Source of the DNA: Ectobacillus sp042610425
GTDB lineage: Bacteria > Bacillota > Bacilli > Bacillales > Bacillaceae_G
Assembly (NCBI RefSeq): GCF_042610425.1
Contig: NZ_JBGJZM010000002.1
Span: forward strand, 1-64,000
Reading direction: 5' to 3'
Length of the DNA stretch: 64,000 bases
A model generated the notes under the pieces. It ran no database searches and was not told the origin of the DNA. It worked only from the letters and a program-made list of their open reading frames with translations. Shown in pieces: positions 52,068 to 61,370 of this stretch (within the stretch, counting starts at the first letter, position 1; every line of letters begins with the position of its first letter). The position numbers and the translations under genes were made by a program.

Positions 52068-52372
52068 CTTCCATCCCACCCATTCATCTGTTTGCTATTT
52101 TTCTTGTCAAAATATGCTAAGATGGGAAGGAAAACAACCACAACTACTTGCAAGACTATAACAAGCACAACTATTTTTAATAACGCAAAGATAAATCCTG
52201 TGAGCAACATTATAGCTGCTACTATGAATATGGATATATCATGTTTCATTTTGACATTTTGCAGATGTTCTTGCTCGCTTATTTTTATCAATATGTCTTC
52301 AATCGTTACACTCTGTATTGGTATACGGTCAAGTTTTTCCATTTCTATTTGAAAAGAAGTTCGTTCATTCAT
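52064..52372 (-). CDS. YxlC-like membrane protein of the SigY operon
   Basis: 102 aa. N-terminal cytoplasmic ~45 residues and two membrane segments (~47-65, ~67-88). It overlaps the sigY stop by 8 nt. Length and position fit YxlC, a candidate anti-sigma component. Inference rests mostly on context. Confidence 0.72.
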   Translation of the reverse strand: MNERTSFQIEMEKLDRIPIQSVTIEDILIKISEQEHLQNVKMKHDISIFIVAAIMLLTGFIFALLKIVVLVIVLQVVVVVFLPILAYFDKKNSKQMNGWDGR

Positions 52373-52895
52373 CAAGTGTTAGCTCCTTTCTTACATATGC
52401 GATGCCATAGTGTACGCGCGACTTGATTGTCCCACTTTTCTCCATCATCATTTGTGCAATTTCATCGTACGAATACCCATAGTAATGCTTTAATAGTAAA
52501 GCACATCGCACGTCTGGTTTCAGCTTACTAAAGCTTTCCATCGTATCCGACCAACGCTCATTGATAGATTGAAGCTGCCAAGTAAGCTGATGTTTCCCAG
52601 CTTGTTGTTGCTGATTTATCCATTCCCTTTCGCGTTTCTTTTTACGCAATAGGTCAAAATATGTGCGGGTTGCAATCGTAATTAGCCAGGAAGAAAAGGA
52701 AGAAGATGCATCATACTTGGTAATATGGAAGAACCCTTTCATCATCGATTCCTGAATAATATCCTCCGTTGTTTCATGATGTAACGTCAATTTCAATACA
52801 TACCGATACAAAAACAAGTAGTGCATCTGAAAAAGCTCTGCAAATGCTTCTTTGTCTTTCTGTTTTGCTCGTTCAATTAACTCCTGTTCAGACAT
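52365..52895 (-). CDS. sigY: ECF RNA polymerase sigma factor, SigY-like
   Basis: 176 aa. Region 2 'YRYVLKLTLHHETTEDIIQES' part (~30-50) and 'SFSSWLITIATRTYFDLLRK'; region 4 'LLLKHYYGYSYDEIAQMM' and 'GTIKSRVHYGIAYVRKEL' (~150-170). The gene is in an all-minus operon with an ABC ATPase and permease upstream and two small membrane genes downstream. B. subtilis has sigY first, so the order is permuted here. Confidence 0.88.
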   Translation of the reverse strand: MSEQELIERAKQKDKEAFAELFQMHYLFLYRYVLKLTLHHETTEDIIQESMMKGFFHITKYDASSSFSSWLITIATRTYFDLLRKKKREREWINQQQQAGKHQLTWQLQSINERWSDTMESFSKLKPDVRCALLLKHYYGYSYDEIAQMMMEKSGTIKSRVHYGIAYVRKELTLDE

Positions 52896-52916
52896 TGCGA
52901 GTTCATTAGCTCCCTC

Positions 52917-54512
52917 CTATAATTGTCGATAAAGATTAACTCCTTTTGTTTTCAGCATATACCATACAATACCATTGGCTGCCACTAGAACGAGGAGCAA
53001 AACACTAAAAAAGAAAAGAACATTTTGTGGTTGAAAAATCATATAACAGCCAATGGACAACAAGGCAACACCAAAGCCAAATAGAAGTGAGAGCATAACA
53101 CTTGCACTTTGTTTTACGACAACTGTCTGGGAATCCCATATAAGTTTTGGATTATACAAATTAATTAAAAGTCCACTACTTGCGATTAATAGTGCATAGA
53201 AAGACGGAACTACTAATAGCAGAATGGAAGAGCCAAATGATAAATGAAAGGTTACACCTACAATGACTGTATCTATTAGTAACAATGGGATAATCACAAT
53301 TAAATTGACTGCAATTTTACTTTTAAATATAGTGAGCGTATCAATTGGTAATGATTTTGCAATCCAATACGTCTGTCCTTCAATCGAAATGGAACAATTA
53401 GTTGTACTACTTAAACATACTGGTAGTGAAAAGATTGCTATAAGGATAGGAAGCTCCATGTTAGCAACAGATGATACACCCACCACTTGTTTTAAAAGAT
53501 CTATTCCTACAATGGGAGTCAATATAGTGAAAAAGGTAAGCAGAACCATACCAAACCACGTGTTTAATACGTATATATAAGAACCAAAGTAACTTCGTAG
53601 TTCTTTTCTGAATAAGGCATGGAAAACCCCTCTAGTTTTTAGTGCCGTCATTTGATACGTATCTGCTTTATAGGTTTCCGTCATTTGCGCATTAATGGAC
53701 ATAAATCCTTTCGAAAATAGGGCAGTAAATAGCACAAAGGGAACGATGTTTATCCCAACAAATAGTAACAGATCACCTACTTGTAAATTCTGTAATCCTT
53801 GCATAAATAGAGCTGATGGAATCAAAATGTATACTGTTTTTTCTATAATAGGCAATAAAGTTGTTTGGGTAGCCGAATTTGCATTTATAAACCAAGAACT
53901 TGTAAAAATAGCTAATAATAAGCCAAAAGACCCAATTAATAAAACCATATTGTAGGAGCGAAATTTAGTAGCAATCTTACCTAACAGAAAGGATACGAAT
54001 GCTCCTATCATCATAGGAAGAAACGGAATAAAAAATGTCATTATGAACGCAAGTACATAAAAGAATAGGTTTGCATTCGTTTCTATGCCGTCAATTACAA
54101 CAACTGGAATAGCAATCAGTAACGACATGATGTAATGCATCAAATACAAAAACAACATTTTACTTAGCAAGATAGCGGTTGGTTTTACTGGCAATGCCAG
54201 TAATAAATTAAAATCTTTAAAAGCTAACAAATAGCCAGGCATCATATATAAGCAGGAAAAAAATATAACAATCCAAGAAATAATAACTGCAAAGGCAAGA
54301 TAATACTGGAACGCACCAATTGAATGCAGGAGCTGTGCAAAGCCATACATATAGCCAAAGGCTATCAGAAGTGCAAATAGCCCCCCCATTATTAAAATAG
54401 TGGTTAAGAGTGCAATACGTGCTTTTTCACTTTTTACTTTACTTCTAAAACGTTTATTCAAACCGAGGGATTGGAGCATGTTTGCTTTAAGCAATATCAA
54501 TAGTTCATCCAT
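52917..54512 (-). CDS. ABC-2-like transporter permease
   Basis: 531 aa with about twelve to fourteen membrane segments. Overlaps the ATPase stop by 8 nt. About twice as long as B. subtilis YxlG, so it is not a simple orthologue; it looks like a fused double-length ABC-2 permease. Substrate unknown; antimicrobial efflux or membrane stress is likely from the SigY context. Confidence 0.75.
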   Translation of the reverse strand: MDELLILLKANMLQSLGLNKRFRSKVKSEKARIALLTTILIMGGLFALLIAFGYMYGFAQLLHSIGAFQYYLAFAVIISWIVIFFSCLYMMPGYLLAFKDFNLLLALPVKPTAILLSKMLFLYLMHYIMSLLIAIPVVVIDGIETNANLFFYVLAFIMTFFIPFLPMMIGAFVSFLLGKIATKFRSYNMVLLIGSFGLLLAIFTSSWFINANSATQTTLLPIIEKTVYILIPSALFMQGLQNLQVGDLLLFVGINIVPFVLFTALFSKGFMSINAQMTETYKADTYQMTALKTRGVFHALFRKELRSYFGSYIYVLNTWFGMVLLTFFTILTPIVGIDLLKQVVGVSSVANMELPILIAIFSLPVCLSSTTNCSISIEGQTYWIAKSLPIDTLTIFKSKIAVNLIVIIPLLLIDTVIVGVTFHLSFGSSILLLVVPSFYALLIASSGLLINLYNPKLIWDSQTVVVKQSASVMLSLLFGFGVALLSIGCYMIFQPQNVLFFFSVLLLVLVAANGIVWYMLKTKGVNLYRQL

Positions 54513-55218
54513 GATTCGTCAACTCCAAAAATAGACTTTCTAATGAGCCATTTCCCTTTACTTGTTGTGTTTCACCACTTGCGATAAGTTGTCCATCTTT
54601 AATAATAGCAATTTTATTGCATAGTTTTTCCACTACCTCAAGCACATGAGAGGAGAAAAAAACTGCCGTTCCATTTTTACAGTATTCTTTCATGAGTTGC
54701 TTTAACTGAAACGCTGCCTTTGGATCCAATCCTACAAACGGTTCGTCTAGTAATAATAATTTAGGTTGGTGAATCAAAGCTGAAATAATGGCCAACTTTT
54801 GCTTCATTCCATGCGAATATGCGGACAATAAATCCCCTAAGCGTTCCGTAATCTCAAATAGATTTGCATATTGTTCAATTCGCTTTTCACGTTCGCGTTT
54901 AGGAATTTTAAAAATATCAGAAATAAAGTTTAAATATTGAATACCCGTCATATTCTCGTATAAATCCGGATTATCTGGAATATAGGCAGTTACACTTTTG
55001 CACGCTATTGGGTCGGATTTTACGGATTTACCATCAATATATATATCTCCTTCCGAAAATTCGAGTATCCCTGCGATGCACTTCAATGTTGTCGTCTTCC
55101 CCGCACCATTTGGTCCTATAAACCCATAAATATCACCTGCTTCTATCGTTAGATGGATATCATGAATCGCCTGCTTACCGCCTTTATATGCTTTAGATAA
55201 ATGTTTGATTTCAAGCAC
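54505..55218 (-). CDS. ABC transporter ATPase (SigY-associated, YxlF-like)
   Basis: 237 aa: Walker A GPNGAGKTT (~38-46), signature 'AYSHGMKQKLAI' (degenerate LSGGQ), Walker B 'LLLLDEP', H-loop 'FSSHVLE'. GTG start at 55218 with AAGGAGG upstream; the frame extends 14 codons to 55260, but that part overlaps the candidate ECF promoter. Confidence 0.82.
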   Translation of the reverse strand: MLEIKHLSKAYKGGKQAIHDIHLTIEAGDIYGFIGPNGAGKTTTLKCIAGILEFSEGDIYIDGKSVKSDPIACKSVTAYIPDNPDLYENMTGIQYLNFISDIFKIPKREREKRIEQYANLFEITERLGDLLSAYSHGMKQKLAIISALIHQPKLLLLDEPFVGLDPKAAFQLKQLMKEYCKNGTAVFFSSHVLEVVEKLCNKIAIIKDGQLIASGETQQVKGNGSLESLFLELTNHG

Positions 55219-55250
55219 TGCATTCCCTCCTTTAGTCCCTTTACCAATAG

Positions 55251-55276
55251 TACGTTTCAAGTGGACAAATCGTTCA
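55251..55276 (-). promoter_or_regulatory. candidate SigY autoregulatory promoter
   Basis: The minus strand reads TGAACG (55271-55276), 16 nt, CGTA (55251-55254). It is close to the SigY-type TGAACG ... CGTC as recalled for B. subtilis. It sits 33 bp upstream of the first gene of the operon. The last base differs. Confidence 0.5.
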
Positions 55277-55433
55277 TTTTAAATGCACTATGTTACAAAA
55301 CTACTAGTAATAAGTGGTGTTCACCATTTTGAACTTTTACATCTTAAAGGATTTAACATATACTTATACTTGTTTCTTTTTATACACAAAGAGCGTATAC
55401 ATACGCTTATTCGAAGCAAATAGGGTGAAAAAG

Positions 55434-57077
55434 GTGTCTAATTCAAAAATATTAAAAGGAACGATGCTTCTTAGCGGAGCAACGATGATTTCTCGCATTT
55501 TAGGGTTTATTTACTTCTTTCCGTTTCAACTATTGGTCGGAAAGGAAGGAGTCGCGCTATATTCATATGCCTATTCTTGGTATGGGATTCTACTAAGCTT
55601 CTCCACAGCCGGTGTACCAATTGCCGTTTCGAAATTTGTTGCACGGTACAATGCACTTCATGATTACAATACGAGCAAAAAACTCTATCGCTCGAGTTTA
55701 AAATTAATGCTACTACTTGGATTTATTGGCTTTGCGATTTTATATTTCGGAGCTCCTTTCGTATCAAAGTTAATTATTCGTTCTACAACACCAGAGCCAG
55801 GATTTGTGGAAAATGTAACCTTAACGATGCGCGCGCTTAGCTTCGCACTTATTATTGTCCCTGCCATGAGTGTTACACGCGGATATTTTCAAGGCTTTCA
55901 ACATATGAAGCCAAGTGCAGTATCTCAGGTAATCGAACAAATTGCCCGTGTTCTATTTATATTAATCGGAAGCTATGTCGTATCAAAAATATGGAAAGGC
56001 TCTATTGCTTCTTCCGTTTCTGTTGCAACCTTTGGGGCAACGGTGGGAGCGATTGCTAGTGTGGCCATTTTACTCTACTACTGGAGAAAATATAATGGAC
56101 TAAAGCCAAAACCGGGTGAGAGAAAAACACGTTCTTCCTATGTTCCGTTGCCAAATATGTATATGGAATTGCTTCGTTACGCAATACCGATTGTATTTGT
56201 AGGAATCGCCATTCCTCTTTATACATTAATTGATCAATACACCGTTGCAGATACTTTAAAATCTACGGGTATGCCGCAGGAACAAGCAAATGGTGTATTT
56301 GCTTATGTAACAAACTATGCGCAAAAATTAATTATGATTCCTGCTTCGTTAGCAACTGGCTTTTCATTAAGTGTTATACCAGCTATCACTCAATCGCATA
56401 CGATGGGCGAAACAGAAGAACTCAAGCAACAGATTGCGAAAATTTTTCAAATTCTATTATTATTTACAATTCCAGCTGCCGTTGGATTAGCTTGTATTTC
56501 CTATGATGCATTTCGCATTGTGTATGTGAACCCACAAGTAGCATTAGAAGGTTCTCCGTATCTATTTTCTTATGCACCGTCTGCTGTATTTAGTGCCATA
56601 TTTACGGTAGCCGCTGCAATATTACAAGGAATTGATTATCAAAGGAAAACAATGATGGCTTTTTCCATTGGAATTCTTGTGAAACTCCTTTCGAATATTC
56701 CACTTTTATATCTATTTGGTGGGCACGGTGCAGTAATTGGCACAATCCTTGGTTATGCTGTTTCGGATGTCATTATGGTGTATTGTATTATAAAATATAC
56801 TCATTTTGATTATATAAAAACCCGGAACGTTATTATTCGAATTTTACTTTATTCTTTGATTATGGCTGCCGTCGTAACGATTGTCCGTCTTCTTCTTACA
56901 TCGTTTATTCCGGGTCAATCCTATATGAAATCCTTACTTATTGTCATATTCTGTGGGGGTCTAGGTGGAATTTTATTCTTGTGGTTGTCCTTACGCGATA
57001 CTGTCACATCAAACATACTAGGAGCGCAGCTACAGCGTATTCCAATTTTCAAACGTTTCGTCAAAAAATCACAGTAA
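55434..57077 (+). CDS. polysaccharide flippase, SpoVB/MurJ-type MOP family
   Basis: 547 aa with about fourteen membrane segments. N-terminus 'SKILKGTMLLSGATMISRIL' typical of SpoVB/YtgP/YabM proteins, and the block 'RGYFQGFQHMKPSAVSQVIE' (~142-161). The family moves lipid-linked cell-wall precursors across the membrane. The GTG at 55434 has an AGGGTGAAAAAG site; the 40 codons upstream lack family features. Which of the Bacillus MOP paralogues it matches is unclear. Confidence 0.85.
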   Translation: MSNSKILKGTMLLSGATMISRILGFIYFFPFQLLVGKEGVALYSYAYSWYGILLSFSTAGVPIAVSKFVARYNALHDYNTSKKLYRSSLKLMLLLGFIGFAILYFGAPFVSKLIIRSTTPEPGFVENVTLTMRALSFALIIVPAMSVTRGYFQGFQHMKPSAVSQVIEQIARVLFILIGSYVVSKIWKGSIASSVSVATFGATVGAIASVAILLYYWRKYNGLKPKPGERKTRSSYVPLPNMYMELLRYAIPIVFVGIAIPLYTLIDQYTVADTLKSTGMPQEQANGVFAYVTNYAQKLIMIPASLATGFSLSVIPAITQSHTMGETEELKQQIAKIFQILLLFTIPAAVGLACISYDAFRIVYVNPQVALEGSPYLFSYAPSAVFSAIFTVAAAILQGIDYQRKTMMAFSIGILVKLLSNIPLLYLFGGHGAVIGTILGYAVSDVIMVYCIIKYTHFDYIKTRNVIIRILLYSLIMAAVVTIVRLLLTSFIPGQSYMKSLLIVIFCGGLGGILFLWLSLRDTVTSNILGAQLQRIPIFKRFVKKSQ

Positions 57078-57111
57078 GAATAAGCCTGTTCAATAGAACA
57101 GGCTTATTCTT
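57076..57111. terminator. bidirectional terminator between the flippase gene and yutF
   Basis: Perfect 16-bp arms AAGAATAAGCCTGTTC/GAACAGGCTTATTCTT around a 4-nt loop. Confidence 0.92.
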
Positions 57112-57112
57112 A

Positions 57113-57883
57113 TCATAGTTTCTCTAACCAATCCGTCAACGAATGCACAACATGAGTTGGCTGCGTTTCATAATTTGTTAATTTCTCTACTGTCGTTACG
57201 CCCGTATGAACGAGAAGAGTGTCCATACCCGCCCGAATTCCTGCTAAAATGTCCGTGTCATAATTATCGCCAACCATTACGGTCTCCTCACGCTTCGTTC
57301 CAATTACCTTTAATGCTTGGTCCATAATAATGGCTTCTGGCTTTCCAATAAATATCGGATTTACCTGCGTGGAAACGGCGATAACCGATGTTAACGCTCC
57401 GTTCCCTGGCAACATGCCATGCTCGGTTGGGAGCGCGATATCTCCGTTTGTAGAAAGGAATGTTGCTCCATTTCGTACAGCTAAACATGCCTTCGTTAGT
57501 TTTTCATACGTAATCTCACGGTCAATGCCAATTACCACATAATCAGGATGTTCATCCGTAAACGTAAATCCCTTTTCTATTAAAGCCTCTCGTAATCCTT
57601 CCTCACCAATCATATATACAGAAGCCTTCGGTTTACGTTCTATCATATAGTTTGCAGTTGCCATACTTGTAGTAAAGACATGCTTAGGTGTAGCTGGAAT
57701 ATCTAAACTCATTAATTTTTTTGCCACTTGCTCTGGCTTACGCGAAGAATTATTAGTTACAAATAAATAAGGAATGTCCTTCTTCACTAATGCTTTTATA
57801 AAGTCACTGGCTTCTTCAATTTTCTCTTCTCCGCGATACATCGTACCATCTAAATCGATTAAATACCCTTTATATGTGTTCAT
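57113..57883 (-). CDS. yutF: HAD-IIA phosphatase, YutF (NagD-like)
   Basis: 256 aa. HAD motif I 'LIDLDGTMYRG' (Asp ~10, 12), motif II 'VTNNSSRKPEQ', the C2 cap in between, Lys in 'IGKPEAIIMD', motif IV 'MVGDNYDTDI'. Acts on small phosphorylated metabolites; in vivo substrate unknown. Position matches B. subtilis yutF. Confidence 0.92.
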   Translation of the reverse strand: MNTYKGYLIDLDGTMYRGEEKIEEASDFIKALVKKDIPYLFVTNNSSRKPEQVAKKLMSLDIPATPKHVFTTSMATANYMIERKPKASVYMIGEEGLREALIEKGFTFTDEHPDYVVIGIDREITYEKLTKACLAVRNGATFLSTNGDIALPTEHGMLPGNGALTSVIAVSTQVNPIFIGKPEAIIMDQALKVIGTKREETVMVGDNYDTDILAGIRAGMDTLLVHTGVTTVEKLTNYETQPTHVVHSLTDWLEKL

Positions 57884-57936
57884 CCTCGTTCTCCTTTTTT
57901 AATAGGCTACTATCCTATGATAATCGATTTGAAGGT

Positions 57937-57966
57937 AGAAAAAAAACGCTTCGACTGAAGCGTTCT
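57937..57966 (-). terminator. terminator of yutE
   Basis: AACGCTTC (57945-57952) and GAAGCGTT (57957-57964), then T8 on the minus strand. Confidence 0.9.
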
Positions 57967-57994
57967 TGTTTTGTCACCTTTTCATTATACCCGC

Positions 57995-58435
57995 TTATGA
58001 ATTACTAAAAGCAGATACTGGACCTAGTTCTTGCTCTAGGTAGGTACGAATACGAGCAGGATAGGCTTGTATAGATTGTAGGTTTTCATTTACAACGGAT
58101 ACAATTTGATCATGGTCTATATTCATATACTCCTGCATCAGCATTTTCCGAAGTTTAATTACTTTTTTCAACTGTTTGCCTTGCTCATCTAATACAACTT
58201 TTTCATCCATCAAAATATCAATAATATCATCATAGCTACCAGGGTCTCGCATAATAAAGCCATCAATCATGCTATTTCCAACATCTAGAATAGAATCTAC
58301 CATAAGAAGTGCTATGCGTTCTAACGCCAGCTTTTCTATCGGAGTTGTGTATAGCTTAGCATTGGTAAAAGTAGCGGTTACTTCTTCTAAGCATTGAAGC
58401 ATGAGCTCAATTCTTTTTCGATCTACGAAGTACAT
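57995..58435 (-). CDS. yutE: DUF86 / HepT-like HEPN protein, YutE
   Basis: 146 aa, all-helical HEPN fold. The usual RNase motif R-x4/6-H reads 'RKMLMQEY' here, with Gln in place of His, so it is likely catalytically dead or has another role. No MNT nucleotidyltransferase partner is adjacent. ATG at 58435 with AAGGAGTG upstream. Matches B. subtilis yutE in place. Confidence 0.85.
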   Translation of the reverse strand: MYFVDRKRIELMLQCLEEVTATFTNAKLYTTPIEKLALERIALLMVDSILDVGNSMIDGFIMRDPGSYDDIIDILMDEKVVLDEQGKQLKKVIKLRKMLMQEYMNIDHDQIVSVVNENLQSIQAYPARIRTYLEQELGPVSAFSNS

Positions 58436-58597
58436 CAAATCACTCCTTACTAGGAAATTAAAGCCTTTTCATACACCATTCATCTTTATTCTACTTCTTT
58501 ACCAGAAAAAAATCGACTTCTTTCAATTTTATCTTTTATAACATCTCTGTTATAGTAGTAATGTTGGATTTTTTTCTGAAATTGGAGGAATGTCACC

Positions 58598-59569
58598 TTG
58601 GATCGTGAACTTGCATTAGAAATTGTTCGTGTAACAGAAGCTGCTGCTTTAGCTTCCGCCCAGTGGATGGGACGGGGAAAAAAAATGGAGGCAGATGGTG
58701 CCGCTACTTCTGCAATGCGCACTATGTTGGATTCTGTAAATATGAACGGAACAGTCGTCATCGGTGAAGGAGAGCTCGATGAAGCACCGATGTTGTATAT
58801 TGGAGAAAAGCTTGGAACAACAAATGGGCCGGATGTAGATATTGCAGTCGACCCGCTTGAAGGAACGAATATTGTTGCAAAAGGTCGTGCAAATGCGATG
58901 ACAGTTATTGCCATTGCAGATAAGGGAAACCTATTGCATGCACCTGATATGTACATGGAAAAAATTGCAGTTGGACCAAATGCAGCTGGAAAAATAAGCT
59001 TGGATGATCCAATTGAAAAAACAATAGAAACCGTTGCTAAGGCAAATAACAAACGAATTCGTGATTTAACTGTTATCGTGCAAGAACGGGAACGTCATGA
59101 CGAAATAATTGAACGTATACGTAATAAGGGCGCTCGTGTTAAACTATTTAGCGATGGAGACGTAGGGGCTTCTATTGCTACCGCTATTCCTTCTACGGGC
59201 ATTGATTTATTCGTTGGCATCGGCGGCGCTCCTGAAGGGGTTATTTCAGCTGCAGCGTTGAAATGTCTAGGTGGAGAAATGCAAGCACGACTCGTTCCCA
59301 TGTCAGATGAAGAAGATGCTCGCTGCCGAAAAATGGGTTTAGCTAACCCACGACAATTGCTAAAAATGGAAGATTTAGTGGCTGGTGAAGATGCTATTTT
59401 TGCAGCAACTGGAGTATCTGACGGGGAACTTCTTGAAGGGGTTCGGTTCCTTGGCGGAGATTTGGCGGAAACGTATTCCATCGTAATGCGTGCAAAAACA
59501 AGAACGGTACGATTCATACGTGCCCATCACCATTTAGATCATAAGCCGTATTTAAATCTAAACATATAA
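58598..59569 (+). CDS. glpX: fructose-1,6-bisphosphatase class II
   Basis: 323 aa; gluconeogenic GlpX. Visible: 'GEGELDEAPMLYIGEKLG' (metal Glu/Asp), 'DIAVDPLEGTNIVAKG' (DPLEGT signature, ~86-91), 'SDGDVGASIATAIP', 'GIGGAPEGVISAAALKCLGG'. TTG start with TTGGAGGA upstream. B. subtilis has no glpX at this locus, so this is a lineage difference. Followed 12 bp later by a DUF3055 gene. Confidence 0.95.
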   Translation: MDRELALEIVRVTEAAALASAQWMGRGKKMEADGAATSAMRTMLDSVNMNGTVVIGEGELDEAPMLYIGEKLGTTNGPDVDIAVDPLEGTNIVAKGRANAMTVIAIADKGNLLHAPDMYMEKIAVGPNAAGKISLDDPIEKTIETVAKANNKRIRDLTVIVQERERHDEIIERIRNKGARVKLFSDGDVGASIATAIPSTGIDLFVGIGGAPEGVISAAALKCLGGEMQARLVPMSDEEDARCRKMGLANPRQLLKMEDLVAGEDAIFAATGVSDGELLEGVRFLGGDLAETYSIVMRAKTRTVRFIRAHHHLDHKPYLNLNI

Positions 59570-59581
59570 AGGAGAGGGAGT

Positions 59582-59851
59582 ATGGGAGAACATTTTTTTC
59601 TGTATGATGATACAGTTGTAACAAAAACACGTTTTGTTAGTTTTATGGGGGAAAATGTACGACATGATTTAGCTCTAGTCTACTCAGATCACTACTACAA
59701 TAAAGTACTTGTCCTTGATACCCAACGCAATAATTTTGCAATTATTGGACCTGATGACCTAGAAGAACCTGGGTATATCGAAGCAGCTTTTAAAGTAGAT
59801 GAAGAAATAGCAAACGAACTTCGTGAATTCCTTTATGAGGCAGTTGTATAA
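59582..59851 (+). CDS. DUF3055 / SAV0927-family protein
   Basis: 89 aa. 'FLYDDTVVTKTRFVSFMG' start and 'HYYNKVLVLDTQRNNFAIIG'. Small soluble protein of unknown function. Likely co-transcribed with glpX (12-bp gap, AGGAGAGGG ribosome site). Confidence 0.8.
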   Translation: MGEHFFLYDDTVVTKTRFVSFMGENVRHDLALVYSDHYYNKVLVLDTQRNNFAIIGPDDLEEPGYIEAAFKVDEEIANELREFLYEAVV

Positions 59852-59892
59852 AATAAATAAAGAAGAGACCAAATGGTCTCTTCTTTATTTAT
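59851..59892. terminator. bidirectional terminator between the DUF3055 gene and yutD
   Basis: Perfect 19-bp arms AATAAATAAAGAAGAGACC/GGTCTCTTCTTTATTTATT, 4-nt loop. Confidence 0.93.
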
Positions 59893-60191
59893 TATTTCTT
59901 TACTTTCTTCAAAACAAAGTATGAACACCCAAAGTTACAGTACTCATATAAATACTCCGATAATGTACTAATGCGGGTATCATAAGTTGCGCGCTGATTG
60001 CCATCCTCAAAAAATCCACGAAGACGAAGCTGGTTATAACCCCAGTCTCCTACGATATAATCATATTTATTTAAAATATCTGCATAACGGTTCTTAAACG
60101 CTTCTTCATTAAAGGCGCCATGCATTTCCTCAACTACTTCATAAAGTATGTTATTAACAGTCGTGCTTTTCTTCACCTCATGCTTTTCCAT
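59892..60191 (-). CDS. yutD: YutD-like protein (DUF1027)
   Basis: 99 aa. 'NNILYEVVEEMHGAFNEEAF' and 'YDYIVGDWGYNQLRLRGFF' are the DUF1027 core. Uncharacterised; conserved beside lipA in Bacillus. Stop codon lies within the shared terminator. Confidence 0.88.
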   Translation of the reverse strand: MEKHEVKKSTTVNNILYEVVEEMHGAFNEEAFKNRYADILNKYDYIVGDWGYNQLRLRGFFEDGNQRATYDTRISTLSEYLYEYCNFGCSYFVLKKVKK

Positions 60192-60307
60192 CTTACATTA
60201 TTCCCTTCTAAACAACTTTATCCTAATCCTATCATAAACGGAAGCAACCAACAATTTCTAAATTAAAATAGCATGAGATAACCAATCCTACTTCTAACAA
60301 GTTTTCG

Positions 60308-61207
60308 TCATGACTTTGCTACTCGACTTTTTTCCTGCGCAGCCTCCACTTGTTCATCCGCATGATAGGAGGATCGTACAAGTGGACCTGCCTCACAATG
60401 ACTGAATCCTTTGCTAAGCGCTATTTCCTTTAACTGTGCAAATTCAGCAGGTGACCAATACTTTTCCACCAGCAAATGCTTTTTCGTTGGTTGTAAATAT
60501 TGACCAAGTGTCACGATATCAACGTGATTATCACGCAAATCGTCCATAGCTTCCAAAATTTCTTCCTTTGTTTCACCAAGTCCTATCATAATACTTGATT
60601 TAGTAGGAATAGTCGGCTGCATTTCCTTGGCGCGGCGCAAAAATTCAAGAGAACGATCATATTTTGCCCGTGCACGTACTTGATCTGATAACCTGCGTAC
60701 CGTTTCAATATTATGGTTTAAAATATCCGGCTTTGCATCCATAAGAATTTGTAGGTTTTCACGAACACCACCCATATCAGATGGAAGTACTTCGATGGAA
60801 GTAAATGGGTTTTTACGTCGTATAGCCCGGACCGTTTCTGCAAAGATACGCGCCCCTCCATCCTTTAAATCATCGCGTGCTACAGCTGTAATGACGACAT
60901 GCTTTAGATTCATTTGCAGCACGGAATCAGCAACACGCTCTGGCTCTTGTAAATCTAGTTCAGTTGGTAAACCTGTTTTCACTGCACAAAAACGACATGC
61001 GCGTGTACAGATATCCCCTAGTATCATAAACGTAGCTGTGCGGCGCACTGCCCAGCATTCATGTATATTAGGACATTTCGCTTCTTCACATACTGTATGT
61101 AACTGTTCCGAGCGCATCATACGCTTTAAATTTTTATAATTGTCATTTGTATTTAACTTAATTTTTAACCACTCTGGCTTACGTATATGTTCATTTGACT
61201 GTGTCAT
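60308..61207 (-). CDS. lipA: lipoyl synthase
   Basis: Radical-SAM enzyme of 299 aa that inserts two sulfurs into octanoyl-protein. Auxiliary cluster cysteines Cys40, 45, 51 (CX4CX5C) and radical-SAM Cys67, 71, 74 (CX3CX2C) are all present, as is the C-terminal 'VRSSYHADE' Ser that ligates the auxiliary cluster. Fe-S supply by ErpA/YutI in the same window fits. Transcribed toward yutD. Confidence 0.97.
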   Translation of the reverse strand: MTQSNEHIRKPEWLKIKLNTNDNYKNLKRMMRSEQLHTVCEEAKCPNIHECWAVRRTATFMILGDICTRACRFCAVKTGLPTELDLQEPERVADSVLQMNLKHVVITAVARDDLKDGGARIFAETVRAIRRKNPFTSIEVLPSDMGGVRENLQILMDAKPDILNHNIETVRRLSDQVRARAKYDRSLEFLRRAKEMQPTIPTKSSIMIGLGETKEEILEAMDDLRDNHVDIVTLGQYLQPTKKHLLVEKYWSPAEFAQLKEIALSKGFSHCEAGPLVRSSYHADEQVEAAQEKSRVAKS

Positions 61208-61370
61208 TTTATCACCTAAACTTTCTAAACGTATAAGTGTTACTAACTATATCATACTAATTATGTAGAAAGGAAGATAGCGCATTATAATTTCCATCTA
61301 TTTACTATGATGAAAACAAGCATATATCCCACAATATAAGTAGAGACGCCTGCGGAAAGGACTTGATAAT

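Noticed and set aside
52092..52426. Plus-strand open frames antisense to yxlC-like and sigY genes
   Set aside because: They are reverse-strand shadows of well-supported coding genes, without ribosome sites.
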